A DNA stretch of 7,279 nucleotides from an uncultured Bacteroidales bacterium (GTDB lineage: Bacteria > Bacteroidota > Bacteroidia > Bacteroidales > Paludibacteraceae), in NCBI GenBank assembly GCA_903873355.1, contig CAIQOG010000296.1:1-7279 (forward strand). Direction: 5' to 3'. The translations under genes and the position numbers were made by a program. The notes beneath the pieces are model-generated. The model was not told where the DNA came from and did not search any database. It saw only the letters and a list, made by a program, of their open reading frames with translations. This document shows positions 1 to 6,246 of this stretch, in pieces. Each line of letters opens with the position of its first letter. Positions within the stretch are counted from its first letter, which is position 1.

Positions 1-766
1 GTTCACCACTTAAAATTAGAACAATTGCATCTTCGGTTGCTTCCAGAAAAATGTCTGTTCCTTCGTTTTTAAATAATACCACATGATCTGTTCCGGCTGC
101 TTGTTCATTCGCAGTGATACTTCCTTCAATTATAACGAAGCAGGTATTGTAATTTTCGGGGAATGAAAAATGTACTTTTGCACCCTTTTTCAGCCGGGTA
201 TTGTACATTTCGATGGGTGTAAACGATTTGGCAGGACCTTTCACCCCGTTGTATTCACCTGCAATTACTTCAACAACACCTTTGTTATCTGCTAAAATGG
301 CTTGTCCGAACTCTTCACGAAGAATCGGCTGATAATTCGGTGCATCCATTTTGTTTTTGGCAGGTAAATTCACCCACAGTTGCACCATTTGAAATTCGCC
401 TCCTTTTTTGCTCCATTCCCTTTCGTGATATTCCTTGTGCAAAACGCCCGAAGCCGCTGTCATCCACTGCACATCGCCTTCGCCAATTACTCCGGCATTT
501 CCGGCACTGTCGTGATGCGCCACCTTGCCTTTGTATGCTAATGTCACTGTTTCGAATCCGCGATGTGGATGAACTCCTACACCTCGTGGCGTATCGGTAG
601 GCGAAAATTCAATCTTTGCGCCATAATCCATGAGGAAGAACGGACTCATGCGTTGTAAACCAAGTTGACCATTTCCCGGGAAAAAATTATGTACCCTGAA
701 ACCATCACCCACCATGTGAGCCGGAGGTGGAGGAAGAATACGTTCTATACTGCGAATTTTCGACAT
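1..766 (-). CDS. Pirin-family protein (YhhW-like cupin), C-terminus off the left edge
   Basis: The minus strand reads 255 codons from an ATG at 766-764 without a stop to the window edge. The start MSKIRSIERILPPPPAHMVG and the following VHPHRGFETVT block are typical of pirins. The N-terminal cupin carries His66 and His68 (HPHRGFE) and His110 and Glu112 (VLHKEYH). These match the two-His, His/Glu metal site of pirin (His56, His58, His101, Glu103 in the human protein). The second, C-terminal cupin is entered at about residue 150. Family members are usually about 280-300 residues, so some 30-40 are missing. Some bacterial pirins are quercetin dioxygenases and others are regulatory; the sequence does not say which applies. 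It is probably cytoplasmic, since no signal peptide is seen. It diverges from the metal cluster and need not be functionally tied to it. Family assignment is firm, function open. Confidence 0.95.
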   Translation of the reverse strand, partial: MSKIRSIERILPPPPAHMVGDGFRVHNFFPGNGQLGLQRMSPFFLMDYGAKIEFSPTDTPRGVGVHPHRGFETVTLAYKGKVAHHDSAGNAGVIGEGDVQWMTAASGVLHKEYHEREWSKKGGEFQMVQLWVNLPAKNKMDAPNYQPILREEFGQAILADNKGVVEVIAGEYNGVKGPAKSFTPIEMYNTRLKKGAKVHFSFPENYNTCFVIIEGSITANEQAAGTDHVVLFKNEGTDIFLEATEDAIVLILSGE

Positions 767-789
767 TTTAATAAGTTTTACTGCATAAA

Positions 790-797
790 CAAACCTA
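790..797 (-). promoter_or_regulatory. Candidate -7 promoter element for the pirin gene
   Basis: Read on the minus strand this is TAGGTTTG, a full match to the Bacteroidota -7 consensus TAnnTTTG. It lies 23 bases before the pirin ATG, implying a very short leader. No convincing TTTG -33 element is seen at the expected distance upstream (around 815-822 on the plus strand), only a T-rich stretch. Based on consensus match and position alone. Confidence 0.5.
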
Positions 798-853
798 CTG
801 GTTTTTGGTTCGAGTAAAAGTGGGTTATTTTCCATAACAAAATAAAAATCATT

Positions 854-896
854 GCAATTTTATATGAATTTCATAAGTTTAACAGCAATTTTATAT
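854..896 (+). promoter_or_regulatory. Direct-repeat operator candidate in front of the metal cluster
   Basis: GCAATTTTATAT occurs twice without mismatch, at 854-865 and 885-896, with starts 31 bp apart, close to three DNA helical turns. Between them lies an 11-bp palindrome with one central unpaired base, extending to 13 bp as TATGAATTTCATA (863-875). The second copy occupies the place where the -33 element of the 916-923 promoter should be, and no TTTG is found there. This arrangement would suit a promoter that depends on a regulator bound to same-face direct repeats. No regulator gene is in the window and the binding protein is unknown. In AT-rich DNA, a 12-bp identity can occasionally arise by chance. 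Confidence 0.4.
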
Positions 897-915
897 CAGA
901 GTGTGTTTTTTCTCA

Positions 916-923
916 TACTTTTG
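916..923 (+). promoter_or_regulatory. Candidate -7 promoter element for the metal cluster
   Basis: TACTTTTG matches the Bacteroidota consensus TAnnTTTG fully and ends 37 bases before the ATG at 961. The expected -33 TTTG is absent; the second copy of the 12-bp direct repeat sits there instead. This is the best promoter seen for the five rightward genes. A weaker, seven-of-eight match (TTTATTTG, 1484-1491) lies before the lipoprotein gene and could be an internal start. Confidence 0.55.
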
Positions 924-960
924 CCTCAACTATTTACGGATTCAGTTGTTTTAAAGCTAA

Positions 961-1380
961 ATGAAAAAACTATTCTCCATACTGTTTGCTGCATTAATAC
1001 TCCTTTCGGGGATGCATCTTTCGTTGGCTACGCATTTTTGTGGAGGAGAAGTTTCGGCAGTAAAGGTATCTTTTACACATGAGAAAGCAAGTTGTGGCAT
1101 GTGTGCTGCTGAACAATCAACCACAACCGATAAAACAGTTAGTACTGAAAGTTGCTGCAAGGACGAAATGTCTTTTTACGCTGTCGACAACAATTACAGC
1201 CCATCAACTTTACAAATCAACCATACTGCCAATCAATTGTTGCAGGTGTTTGATATTCCAATAACAATTGGAATTCAATTTCTACATACGAATTCTGCAA
1301 CTAACACAAATGTCCAGCCACCGGGTAACTATATTGCCAGTGCTGTAAGCCTCTCTGATATTTGTGTATTCCGTATTTAA
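961..1380 (+). CDS. Small exported Cys-rich protein, HYC_CC_PP family
   Basis: The product has 139 residues. Residues 1-23 form a signal peptide (MKKLF, then a hydrophobic stretch ending LSLA). The mature part begins THFCGGE, a variant of the His-Tyr-Cys motif with Phe for Tyr (His25, Cys27). It continues with CGMC (Cys45, Cys48), a Cys65-Cys66 pair, PPG at 120-122, and a C-terminal DICVFRI with Cys135. This order of HYC, CC and PP motifs is that of the Bacteroidota family named HYC_CC_PP, whose members I know only as small uncharacterised envelope proteins. The six cysteines plus His25 would suit binding of a thiophilic metal or disulfide formation in the periplasm. As first gene of a copper-type efflux cluster, a metal-binding or sensing role is plausible but inferred. 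The leader has no Shine-Dalgarno sequence, as is normal for this phylum. Confidence 0.85.
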   Translation: MKKLFSILFAALILLSGMHLSLATHFCGGEVSAVKVSFTHEKASCGMCAAEQSTTTDKTVSTESCCKDEMSFYAVDNNYSPSTLQINHTANQLLQVFDIPITIGIQFLHTNSATNTNVQPPGNYIASAVSLSDICVFRI

Positions 1381-1425
1381 ATAAGTCCTGCCCCCAATTA
1401 TTCCCTTCGGTCATGACCTTTGGTT

Positions 1426-1437
1426 CCCCTAAAGGGG
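1426..1437 (+). terminator. Weak hairpin, possible terminator or intergenic repeat
   Basis: CCCCTAAAGGGG folds as a 4-bp G/C stem with a TAAA loop 45 bases after the HYC_CC_PP stop codon. Only TGTTT follows, not a real U-tract, so termination would be inefficient. It may equally be part of a dispersed intergenic repeat. Confidence 0.25.
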
Positions 1438-1532
1438 TGTTTAAGAGTGCATTAATGAGGTGTTTCTAATAAAGAAATGTCTATTTATTTGCATCTTAAA
1501 ATCATAAACAATCATCTTTTTATTAACTACGT

Positions 1533-1562
1533 CTTTAAGTCCGTCAGCTGACGGATTTGGGG
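1533..1562 (+). repeat. Palindromic RNA hairpin, copy 1
   Basis: The core TCCGTCAGCTGACGGA (1540-1555) is a perfect 16-bp palindrome, giving a 6-bp stem with AGCT as loop. In plus-strand RNA the stem extends seven pairs outward (1533-1539 with 1556-1562), several of them G-U wobbles that would not form in the opposite strand's transcript. The hairpin ends 21 bases before the lipoprotein ATG. A close relative sits at 2027-2059, in the same position before the next gene. No U-tract follows, so it does not look like a terminator. It may be a dispersed palindromic repeat, a leader control structure, or a stabilising or processing site. Confidence 0.7.
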
Positions 1563-1583
1563 CCAATCAAACAAAAATTCAAA

Positions 1584-2009
1584 ATGAAAAAACTAAAGTT
1601 AAATTCAATTCTTACAATTGCTGCCATTATTGCAGTAGTATTTTTTAGTGCTTGTAACAAAACCAGTGATCCAAGCGTGACAAGTTTGATAACTGACAAA
1701 ACATGGGTGTTGGAAGCTGTTAATATGGCCGGTATGGACATGACACCTGCTGAAATTCTGGCAAGTGAAGGTGCAGAATACCAAATGACATTAAAAGCAG
1801 ATGGTACTCTTGTGTATGCCGATAATATGGGCATGAATCCCATAAATGGTAAATGGGTAATGCAACTAAATGATACTCAATTTGTGGTGTCAGGAATTGA
1901 TCCAGGAATGACTGATACTAATACCATTACCAAACTTACCAACACCGAACTTTGGTTTTGGCACATGGATGGTGCGGATAAAATGACAATGCATTACAAA
2001 TTAAAATAA
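1584..2009 (+). CDS. Met-rich lipocalin-like lipoprotein
   Basis: From the ATG at 1584 the product has 141 residues. A TTG nine codons upstream is in frame but lies inside the hairpin, and starting at 1584 puts a normal MKK signal peptide first. Residues 1-23 are hydrophobic and end FFSAC, a lipobox, so Cys24 would be lipidated and the protein anchored in the envelope. The mature part resembles the Bacteroidota lipocalin-like lipoproteins: an early Trp (TDKTWVLEA, Trp41), then LKADGTLVY (70-78), NGKWVM (88-93), and a C-terminal strand region ending MHYKLK. It is unusually rich in methionine: 11 in 118 mature residues, grouped as M48/M51/M53, M82/M84 and M134/M136-His137. Such clusters are typical of periplasmic Cu(I)/Ag(I) binders, so a copper-buffering role next to the efflux pump is plausible. 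The fold assignment is by pattern only and the metal role is inferred. Confidence 0.85.
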   Translation: MKKLKLNSILTIAAIIAVVFFSACNKTSDPSVTSLITDKTWVLEAVNMAGMDMTPAEILASEGAEYQMTLKADGTLVYADNMGMNPINGKWVMQLNDTQFVVSGIDPGMTDTNTITKLTNTELWFWHMDGADKMTMHYKLK

Positions 2010-2026
2010 ATAAATTAAATAACAAG

Positions 2027-2059
2027 CCCTTTGATTCCGTCAGCCGACGGAGCAGAGGG
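2027..2059 (+). repeat. Palindromic RNA hairpin, copy 2
   Basis: The core TCCGTCAGCCGACGGA (2036-2051) differs from copy 1 only at one central base, so the TCCGTC/GACGGA stem is kept. Outside it, CCCTTTG (2027-2033) pairs with CAGAGGG (2053-2059) with one G-U wobble, across a small 2x1 internal loop. The hairpin starts 17 bases after the lipoprotein stop codon and ends 18 bases before the next ATG. Both copies thus keep a 6-bp core plus 7-bp outer arm, though the outer arms differ in sequence. Confidence 0.7.
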
Positions 2060-2077
2060 TCATAAATTTACATCAAA

Positions 2078-2401
2078 ATGAAAACATTAAAAATATTCGT
2101 AGCCATTATGGCTTTTACAATCTCTTCCGTAGCTTTTGCAGCTATCAAAACTGAAACAATTAAAGTATCCGGTAACTGTGGTTCGTGTAAAGCCCGTATC
2201 GAAAATGCCGCCAAAGTTGACGGCGTTACTAAAGCCGATTGGAGTGATAAAACCAAAGTGCTTACTTTGGTTTACGATCCTGCAAAAGTGAAAAGTGACG
2301 ATGTGCAGAAAAAAATAGCTGCCGTAGGTCATGATACACCGAAGTACAAAGCTACTGCAGCAGTGTACAACGCACTTCCGGGCTGCTGCAAGTATCGATA
2401 G
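2078..2401 (+). CDS. Exported heavy-metal-associated (HMA) domain protein
   Basis: The product has 107 residues. Residues 1-21 are a cleavable signal peptide ending in AFA. Residues 25-91 fit the ferredoxin-like HMA fold, the family of MerP, CopZ and the metal-binding domains of copper ATPases. The metal loop reads SGNCGSCKARIE, with Cys34 and Cys37 in the CxxC arrangement but Asn in place of the usual Met before it. The remainder follows the beta-alpha-beta pattern (VLTLVYDPAKV, then DDVQKKIAAVGHDT). A C-terminal tail, LPGCCKYR, adds Cys103-Cys104. A periplasmic carrier delivering Cu(I) or a similar ion to the pump encoded next is the likely role; mercury cannot be excluded from sequence. 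The start is well supported by the signal peptide. No Shine-Dalgarno sequence is present. Confidence 0.93.
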   Translation: MKTLKIFVAIMAFTISSVAFAAIKTETIKVSGNCGSCKARIENAAKVDGVTKADWSDKTKVLTLVYDPAKVKSDDVQKKIAAVGHDTPKYKATAAVYNALPGCCKYR

Positions 2402-2403
2402 GC

Positions 2404-2524
2404 AATTTGAAAATTTGACGATTTGAAAATTTGAAAATAAAGAAATCAAATACTTGTTTACAATTATTTCATTTGTAATTTTCAAATTTTTCAAATCATT
2501 TTCTCATCTTCAAATTTTCAAATT
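2404..2524 (+). repeat. AT-rich nested inverted repeat abutting the pump start codon
   Basis: The 123-bp gap before the pump gene is almost entirely symmetrical. The outer arms, AATTTGAAAATTTGA (2404-2418) and its exact complement (2510-2524), form 15 pairs. Inner arms of 19 and 20 nt (2420-2438 and 2478-2497) pair with one bulged T. A small apical stem, TTACAA/TTGTAA (2458-2463 and 2473-2478), lies inside. The arms are built from a repeated 7-8 base unit (AATTTGA or its complement). The right arm ends at the base before the ATG, so folded mRNA would hold the ribosome entry region in a stem. Similar AT-rich repeats are familiar between genes of Bacteroidota, so this may be a dispersed element. 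A regulatory role is possible but unproven. Confidence 0.75.
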
Positions 2525-5500
2525 ATGTTCAATAAACTCGTCAAATATTTTCTCGAGCACAGGCTGATTACCTTTATTTTTCTGATTGCCTTCGTGGTAA
2601 TGGGAATCACGTATTCGCCGTTTAATTGGAAAACCGGGATGATTCCCCGCGATCCGATTCCGGTGGATGCCATTCCGGATATTGGTGACAACCAACAAAT
2701 CGTTTCTACCGAATGGATGGGTCGCTCGCCCAAAGATATACAAGATCAAATCAGTTATCCGCTTACATCCGCATTGCTTGGCATTCCGGGGGTGAAAACC
2801 ATTCGGAGTACGTCCATGTTTGGCATGTCGTTTATCTACATTATTTTCAAAGATAATGTGGAATTCTACTGGAGCCGGTCGCGCATTCTGGAAAAACTAA
2901 ATTCGTTGCCTGCCGGAACATTACCGCAAGGCGTACAGCCTTCATTAGGGCCCGATGCTACTGCACTTGGTCAGATATTCTGGTACACGCTCGAAGGGCG
3001 CGACCCGAAAACAGGGAAGCCCAACGGTGGCTGGAATCCGCAGGAATTGCGCACCATTCAGGATTTCTATGTGAAATACAGTCTGTCGGCTGCCGAAGGT
3101 GTTTCGGAAGTGGCTTCGGTGGGCGGTTTTACCAAAGAATATCAGGTGGATGTAAACCCCGAAGCATTGAAAGCTTTTGGTGTTTCGGTGATGGATGTGA
3201 TGAATGCCGTTCGCAAAAGCAACCTGGATATTGGTGCCGAAACCGTGGAGTTGAATAATGTGGAATACATTATCCGGGGACTTGGTTATGTGAAGAATTT
3301 GGATGACCTGGATAACTCAGTTGTTTCGGTGAGGAATAATATTCCGGTCAGAATAAAAGATGTTGCCCGCACTTCCTTTGGTCCTGCTACCCGTCGTGGT
3401 GGACTGGATAAAGCCGGAAGCGAAGCCGTGGGAGCGGTGGTGGTAGCCCGTTACGGTTCGAACCCGATGGAAGTGATTGGTAATGTAAAAGCCAAAATCA
3501 AAGAAATCGAAGCCGGGTTGCCGCAAAAGAAACTGGCCGATGGTAGCATTTCCAAAGTAACCGTTGTGCCGTTTTACGATCGTACCGGTTTGATAAAAGA
3601 AACGATTGGGACGCTTGAATCGGCTCTTTCGCACGAAATTCTGATCAGCATCATTGTTATTATCGTGTTGGTGCTCAATCTTCGGGCTTCGGTGATTGTT
3701 GCCGGATTGTTGCCGCTGGGCGTACTGATGACTTTTATTCTGATGCATTTTTTCCATGTTGATGCCAATATCGTGGCTTTGTCCGGTATTGCTATTGCCA
3801 TTGGCGTAATGGTGGATATTGGTATTGTGGATGTCGAGAATATTCTGCGACATCTTGAAATGCCTGAGAACAAAGGTATTCGGGGTAAAGAACTGATGAA
3901 TGTCATTTACCTGGCTACAACCGAGGTTCGTGCTGCGGTGGTAACTTCCATCGCTACCACTATTGTCAGCTTTCTGCCGGTTTTTGCCATGGAAGCAGCC
4001 GAAGGAAAATTGTTCCACCCGCTCGCGTTTACCAAAACTTTCGCGCTGTTGTCAGCCTTTATCCTCGGTATCGTAGTATTGCCAACCTTGGTGCACATCG
4101 TTTTTGATATAAGGATAGATACAAAGAAAATTCGTCGTTATTTCAATGCTGGATTAATCATTGCCGGAGTACTGTTCGTCGCTATCTGGCAGGTTTGGCC
4201 GGCACTGGCTTTGGTGGCTGTGGGTGTCAATAACCTGCAGGATTACCGCTGGCCGAAGGAACGAAAAGAATTTCCAAACTATATCAATATAGCCATAACC
4301 GTTTTGGTGGCTGTCTTTTATTTAGCTAAGGAATGGCTGCCGCTGGGTGCTCACAATAGCTTATTCGTAAATTTCCTGTTTGTAGCGGGAATCGTTGCGG
4401 TTATTCTGGGTGCGTTGATGACGATGGTTCATTTCTACGAACCGATTCTGCGTTGGGCGTTGATTCATAAATGGAAATTTCTTATTCTTCCGATTGTGAC
4501 CTTGTGTCTCGGGTTTTATTTCTGGAAGGGGATGGGCAAAGAATTTATGCCATCACTCAACGAAGGTTCATACCTGCTGATGCCAACCAGTATGCCGCAT
4601 TCGAGCATCGAAAAGAACCTGCAATATATCGAAACACTCGATAAGCGGTTGGCTTCGATTCCCGAAGTGGAAGTGGCGGTGGGCAAATGGGGACGCGTGA
4701 ATTCAGCGCTCGATCCTGCACCGGTTCAGATGTTTGAGAATACCATCAATTATCGCCCCGAATATATTCTGAACGAAGAAGGTCATCGCGAACGTTTCAA
4801 GGTGGATAAAGAGGGTGCTTTTCTGTTGAAGAACGGAAAGACTTTCAATGCCGGGAAGGACACTTTCCGCGCGATTCCTGCTGATAGTTTAATTGTTTCT
4901 GCGAAAGGAGAATATTTCCGTCAATGGCGGTCACAAATTAAAAAGTCGAACGATATCTGGACTGAAATTGTAAAAGTGACCGATATTCCGGGTTTAACTT
5001 CTGCTCCGAAATTACAGCCAATTGAAACCCGCTTAGTAATGCTTTCCACCGGAATGCGAGCGCCAATGGGCTTAAAGGTCTACGGACCGGATTTGGAATC
5101 GATAGAAAAAGCCGGTATGCAATTCGAAAAAGTTCTGAAACAAGTTCCATCGGTCAAAGCTTCTTCAGTATTTTACGACAGGGCTGTGGGTGCGCCTTAT
5201 CTGGAAATAAAGCTCAACCGTGAAAACATGGCGCGCTACGGAATGACCGTGAGCGATGTGCAGGAAATTCTGCAGGTAGCCATGGGTGGCATGGCGTTGA
5301 GTACTTCGGTGGAAGGGCGCGAACGCTTCCCAATGCGGGTGCGCTATGCACGTGAGTTGCGCGATAATCCCGAAGATATCAAGCGGATTCTGATTCCGGC
5401 GATGAACGGAACGCAAATTCCATTGAGCGAACTGGCTGATATTAATTATACCCGCGGAGCGCAAATGATTAAGACCGAGAATACGTTTCTGGTGGGTTAT

Positions 5501-6235
5501 GTCATTTTCGACAAGATGGAAAGTAAAACTGAAGTGGATGTGGTCAATGAAGCATCCGATATTCTGAAGAAAAAGTTGGATTCGGGCGAATTGAAATTAC
5601 CTACCGGTGTGACCTATAAATTTGCCGGAAACTACGAGAATGAGATTCGGGCAACGGAACGCTTGTCCATTGTGATTCCGATCAGTTTATTGCTGATTTT
5701 GCTCTTGTTGTACTTCCAGTTCAAAACGGTGACAGCTTCCTTTATTCATTTCTCGGGCGTGTTTGTGGCATTTGCTGGTGGATTTATCATGCTGTGGCTC
5801 TATGGACAGGATTGGTTTCTGAACTTTTCCATTGCCGGAATGAACCTGCGCGATCTGTTCCAAATGCATCCGATAAATCTGAGTGTGGCGGTCTGGGTTG
5901 GGTTTATTGCCTTGTTTGGAATTGCCACCAATGACGGTGTGATTATGGGAACGTATATTCATCAGGTGTTTGAAGATAAGAAACCCAAAACGGTAACGGA
6001 AGTTCGTGAAGCTGTGATTTTGGCTGGTAAAAAAAGGGTTCGTCCGGCTATGATGACTACGGCTGTGGCGGTAATCGCTTTGTTGCCGGTACTTACTTCC
6101 ACCGGAAAAGGGGCGGATATTATGGTACCAATGGCAATTCCCACGTTTGGGGGAATGATTATTCAGGTAATGACTATATTCGTAGTTCCGTTGTTTCAGG
6201 CTATGTGGAGGGAAAAGACAATTCATAATTCATAA
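2525..6235 (+). CDS. cusA: CusA-type heavy-metal RND efflux pump, inner-membrane subunit
   Basis: This is a complete 1236-residue pump of the HME-RND family, starting MFNKLVKYFLEHRLITF with TM1 at about 14-31. It would export metal by proton antiport in a tripartite complex with an adaptor and an outer-membrane channel. The N-terminal PVDAIPDIGDNQ block and TM4 GVMVDIGIVDVEN (Asp431, Glu438) are characteristic. At the position of CzcA Asp402 there is Ala425, as in CusA. The three methionines matching the CusA metal site (M573, M623, M672) are present as Met686, Met736 and Met839, pointing to Cu(I)/Ag(I). It is about 190 residues longer than E. coli CusA. An extra, mostly hydrophobic block lies between TM6 and TM7 (about 526-640), and some 54 residues are added between Met736 and Met839. 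At the CusA proton-relay sites, Glu939 and Lys984 are replaced by Asn1136 (followed by Asp1137) and Ala1175. The start abuts an inverted repeat. Family is certain; substrate is inferred. Confidence 0.96.
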   Translation: MFNKLVKYFLEHRLITFIFLIAFVVMGITYSPFNWKTGMIPRDPIPVDAIPDIGDNQQIVSTEWMGRSPKDIQDQISYPLTSALLGIPGVKTIRSTSMFGMSFIYIIFKDNVEFYWSRSRILEKLNSLPAGTLPQGVQPSLGPDATALGQIFWYTLEGRDPKTGKPNGGWNPQELRTIQDFYVKYSLSAAEGVSEVASVGGFTKEYQVDVNPEALKAFGVSVMDVMNAVRKSNLDIGAETVELNNVEYIIRGLGYVKNLDDLDNSVVSVRNNIPVRIKDVARTSFGPATRRGGLDKAGSEAVGAVVVARYGSNPMEVIGNVKAKIKEIEAGLPQKKLADGSISKVTVVPFYDRTGLIKETIGTLESALSHEILISIIVIIVLVLNLRASVIVAGLLPLGVLMTFILMHFFHVDANIVALSGIAIAIGVMVDIGIVDVENILRHLEMPENKGIRGKELMNVIYLATTEVRAAVVTSIATTIVSFLPVFAMEAAEGKLFHPLAFTKTFALLSAFILGIVVLPTLVHIVFDIRIDTKKIRRYFNAGLIIAGVLFVAIWQVWPALALVAVGVNNLQDYRWPKERKEFPNYINIAITVLVAVFYLAKEWLPLGAHNSLFVNFLFVAGIVAVILGALMTMVHFYEPILRWALIHKWKFLILPIVTLCLGFYFWKGMGKEFMPSLNEGSYLLMPTSMPHSSIEKNLQYIETLDKRLASIPEVEVAVGKWGRVNSALDPAPVQMFENTINYRPEYILNEEGHRERFKVDKEGAFLLKNGKTFNAGKDTFRAIPADSLIVSAKGEYFRQWRSQIKKSNDIWTEIVKVTDIPGLTSAPKLQPIETRLVMLSTGMRAPMGLKVYGPDLESIEKAGMQFEKVLKQVPSVKASSVFYDRAVGAPYLEIKLNRENMARYGMTVSDVQEILQVAMGGMALSTSVEGRERFPMRVRYARELRDNPEDIKRILIPAMNGTQIPLSELADINYTRGAQMIKTENTFLVGYVIFDKMESKTEVDVVNEASDILKKKLDSGELKLPTGVTYKFAGNYENEIRATERLSIVIPISLLLILLLLYFQFKTVTASFIHFSGVFVAFAGGFIMLWLYGQDWFLNFSIAGMNLRDLFQMHPINLSVAVWVGFIALFGIATNDGVIMGTYIHQVFEDKKPKTVTEVREAVILAGKKRVRPAMMTTAVAVIALLPVLTSTGKGADIMVPMAIPTFGGMIIQVMTIFVVPLFQAMWREKTIHNS

Positions 6236-6237
6236 TT
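6220..6237 (+). repeat. Short AATTCAT tandem repeat spanning the pump stop codon
   Basis: Two full copies of AATTCAT and a partial third (AATT) cover the last codons and stop of the pump gene, so the C-terminal IHNS and the TAA come from the repeat. It resembles the AT-rich intergenic repeats common in this phylum. The translated tail is probably not functionally important. Confidence 0.6.
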
Positions 6238-6246
6238 AAGATATCT

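Larger units (their letters stand above)
1381..1583 (+). other. Intergenic region after the HYC_CC_PP gene, no gene seen
   Basis: This 203-bp gap has no ORF with coding character. It holds a perfect 10-bp palindrome GGTCATGACC (1409-1418), a short C4/G4 hairpin (1426-1437), a weak -7-like TTTATTTG (1484-1491) and the palindromic hairpin at 1533-1562, listed separately. The gap is long for an operon, so the downstream genes may have their own promoter or be joined by read-through. Confidence 0.6.

Noticed and set aside
340..600. 86-codon plus-strand frame opposite the pirin gene
   Set aside because: The minus strand encodes conserved pirin motifs over the same bases, so this frame is a shadow.
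1409..1418. GGTCATGACC perfect 10-bp palindrome as an operator
   Set aside because: It is short, single-copy in the window, lies just after a gene and is not aligned with any promoter. A regulatory role cannot be supported.
1484..1491. TTTATTTG as a separate promoter for the lipoprotein gene
   Set aside because: It matches seven of eight positions of the -7 consensus but lacks the essential A at position two and has no clear -33 box. It is kept only as a possibility.
1557..1583. Nine-codon N-terminal extension of the lipoprotein from a TTG at 1557
   Set aside because: The extension begins inside the palindromic hairpin and would put hydrophilic residues ahead of a normal MKK lipoprotein signal peptide. 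The ATG at 1584 is preferred.
3317..4018. 233-codon open frame on the minus strand inside the pump gene, rich in His, Asn and Gln
   Set aside because: It is the antisense shadow of a strongly conserved RND pump region. Its odd composition follows from complementing pump codons, and it has no leader or domain of its own.
5687..6226. 179-codon open frame on the minus strand at the end of the pump gene
   Set aside because: It is antisense to conserved TM helices of the pump, with no recognisable domain and low-quality His/Ser/Asn composition.
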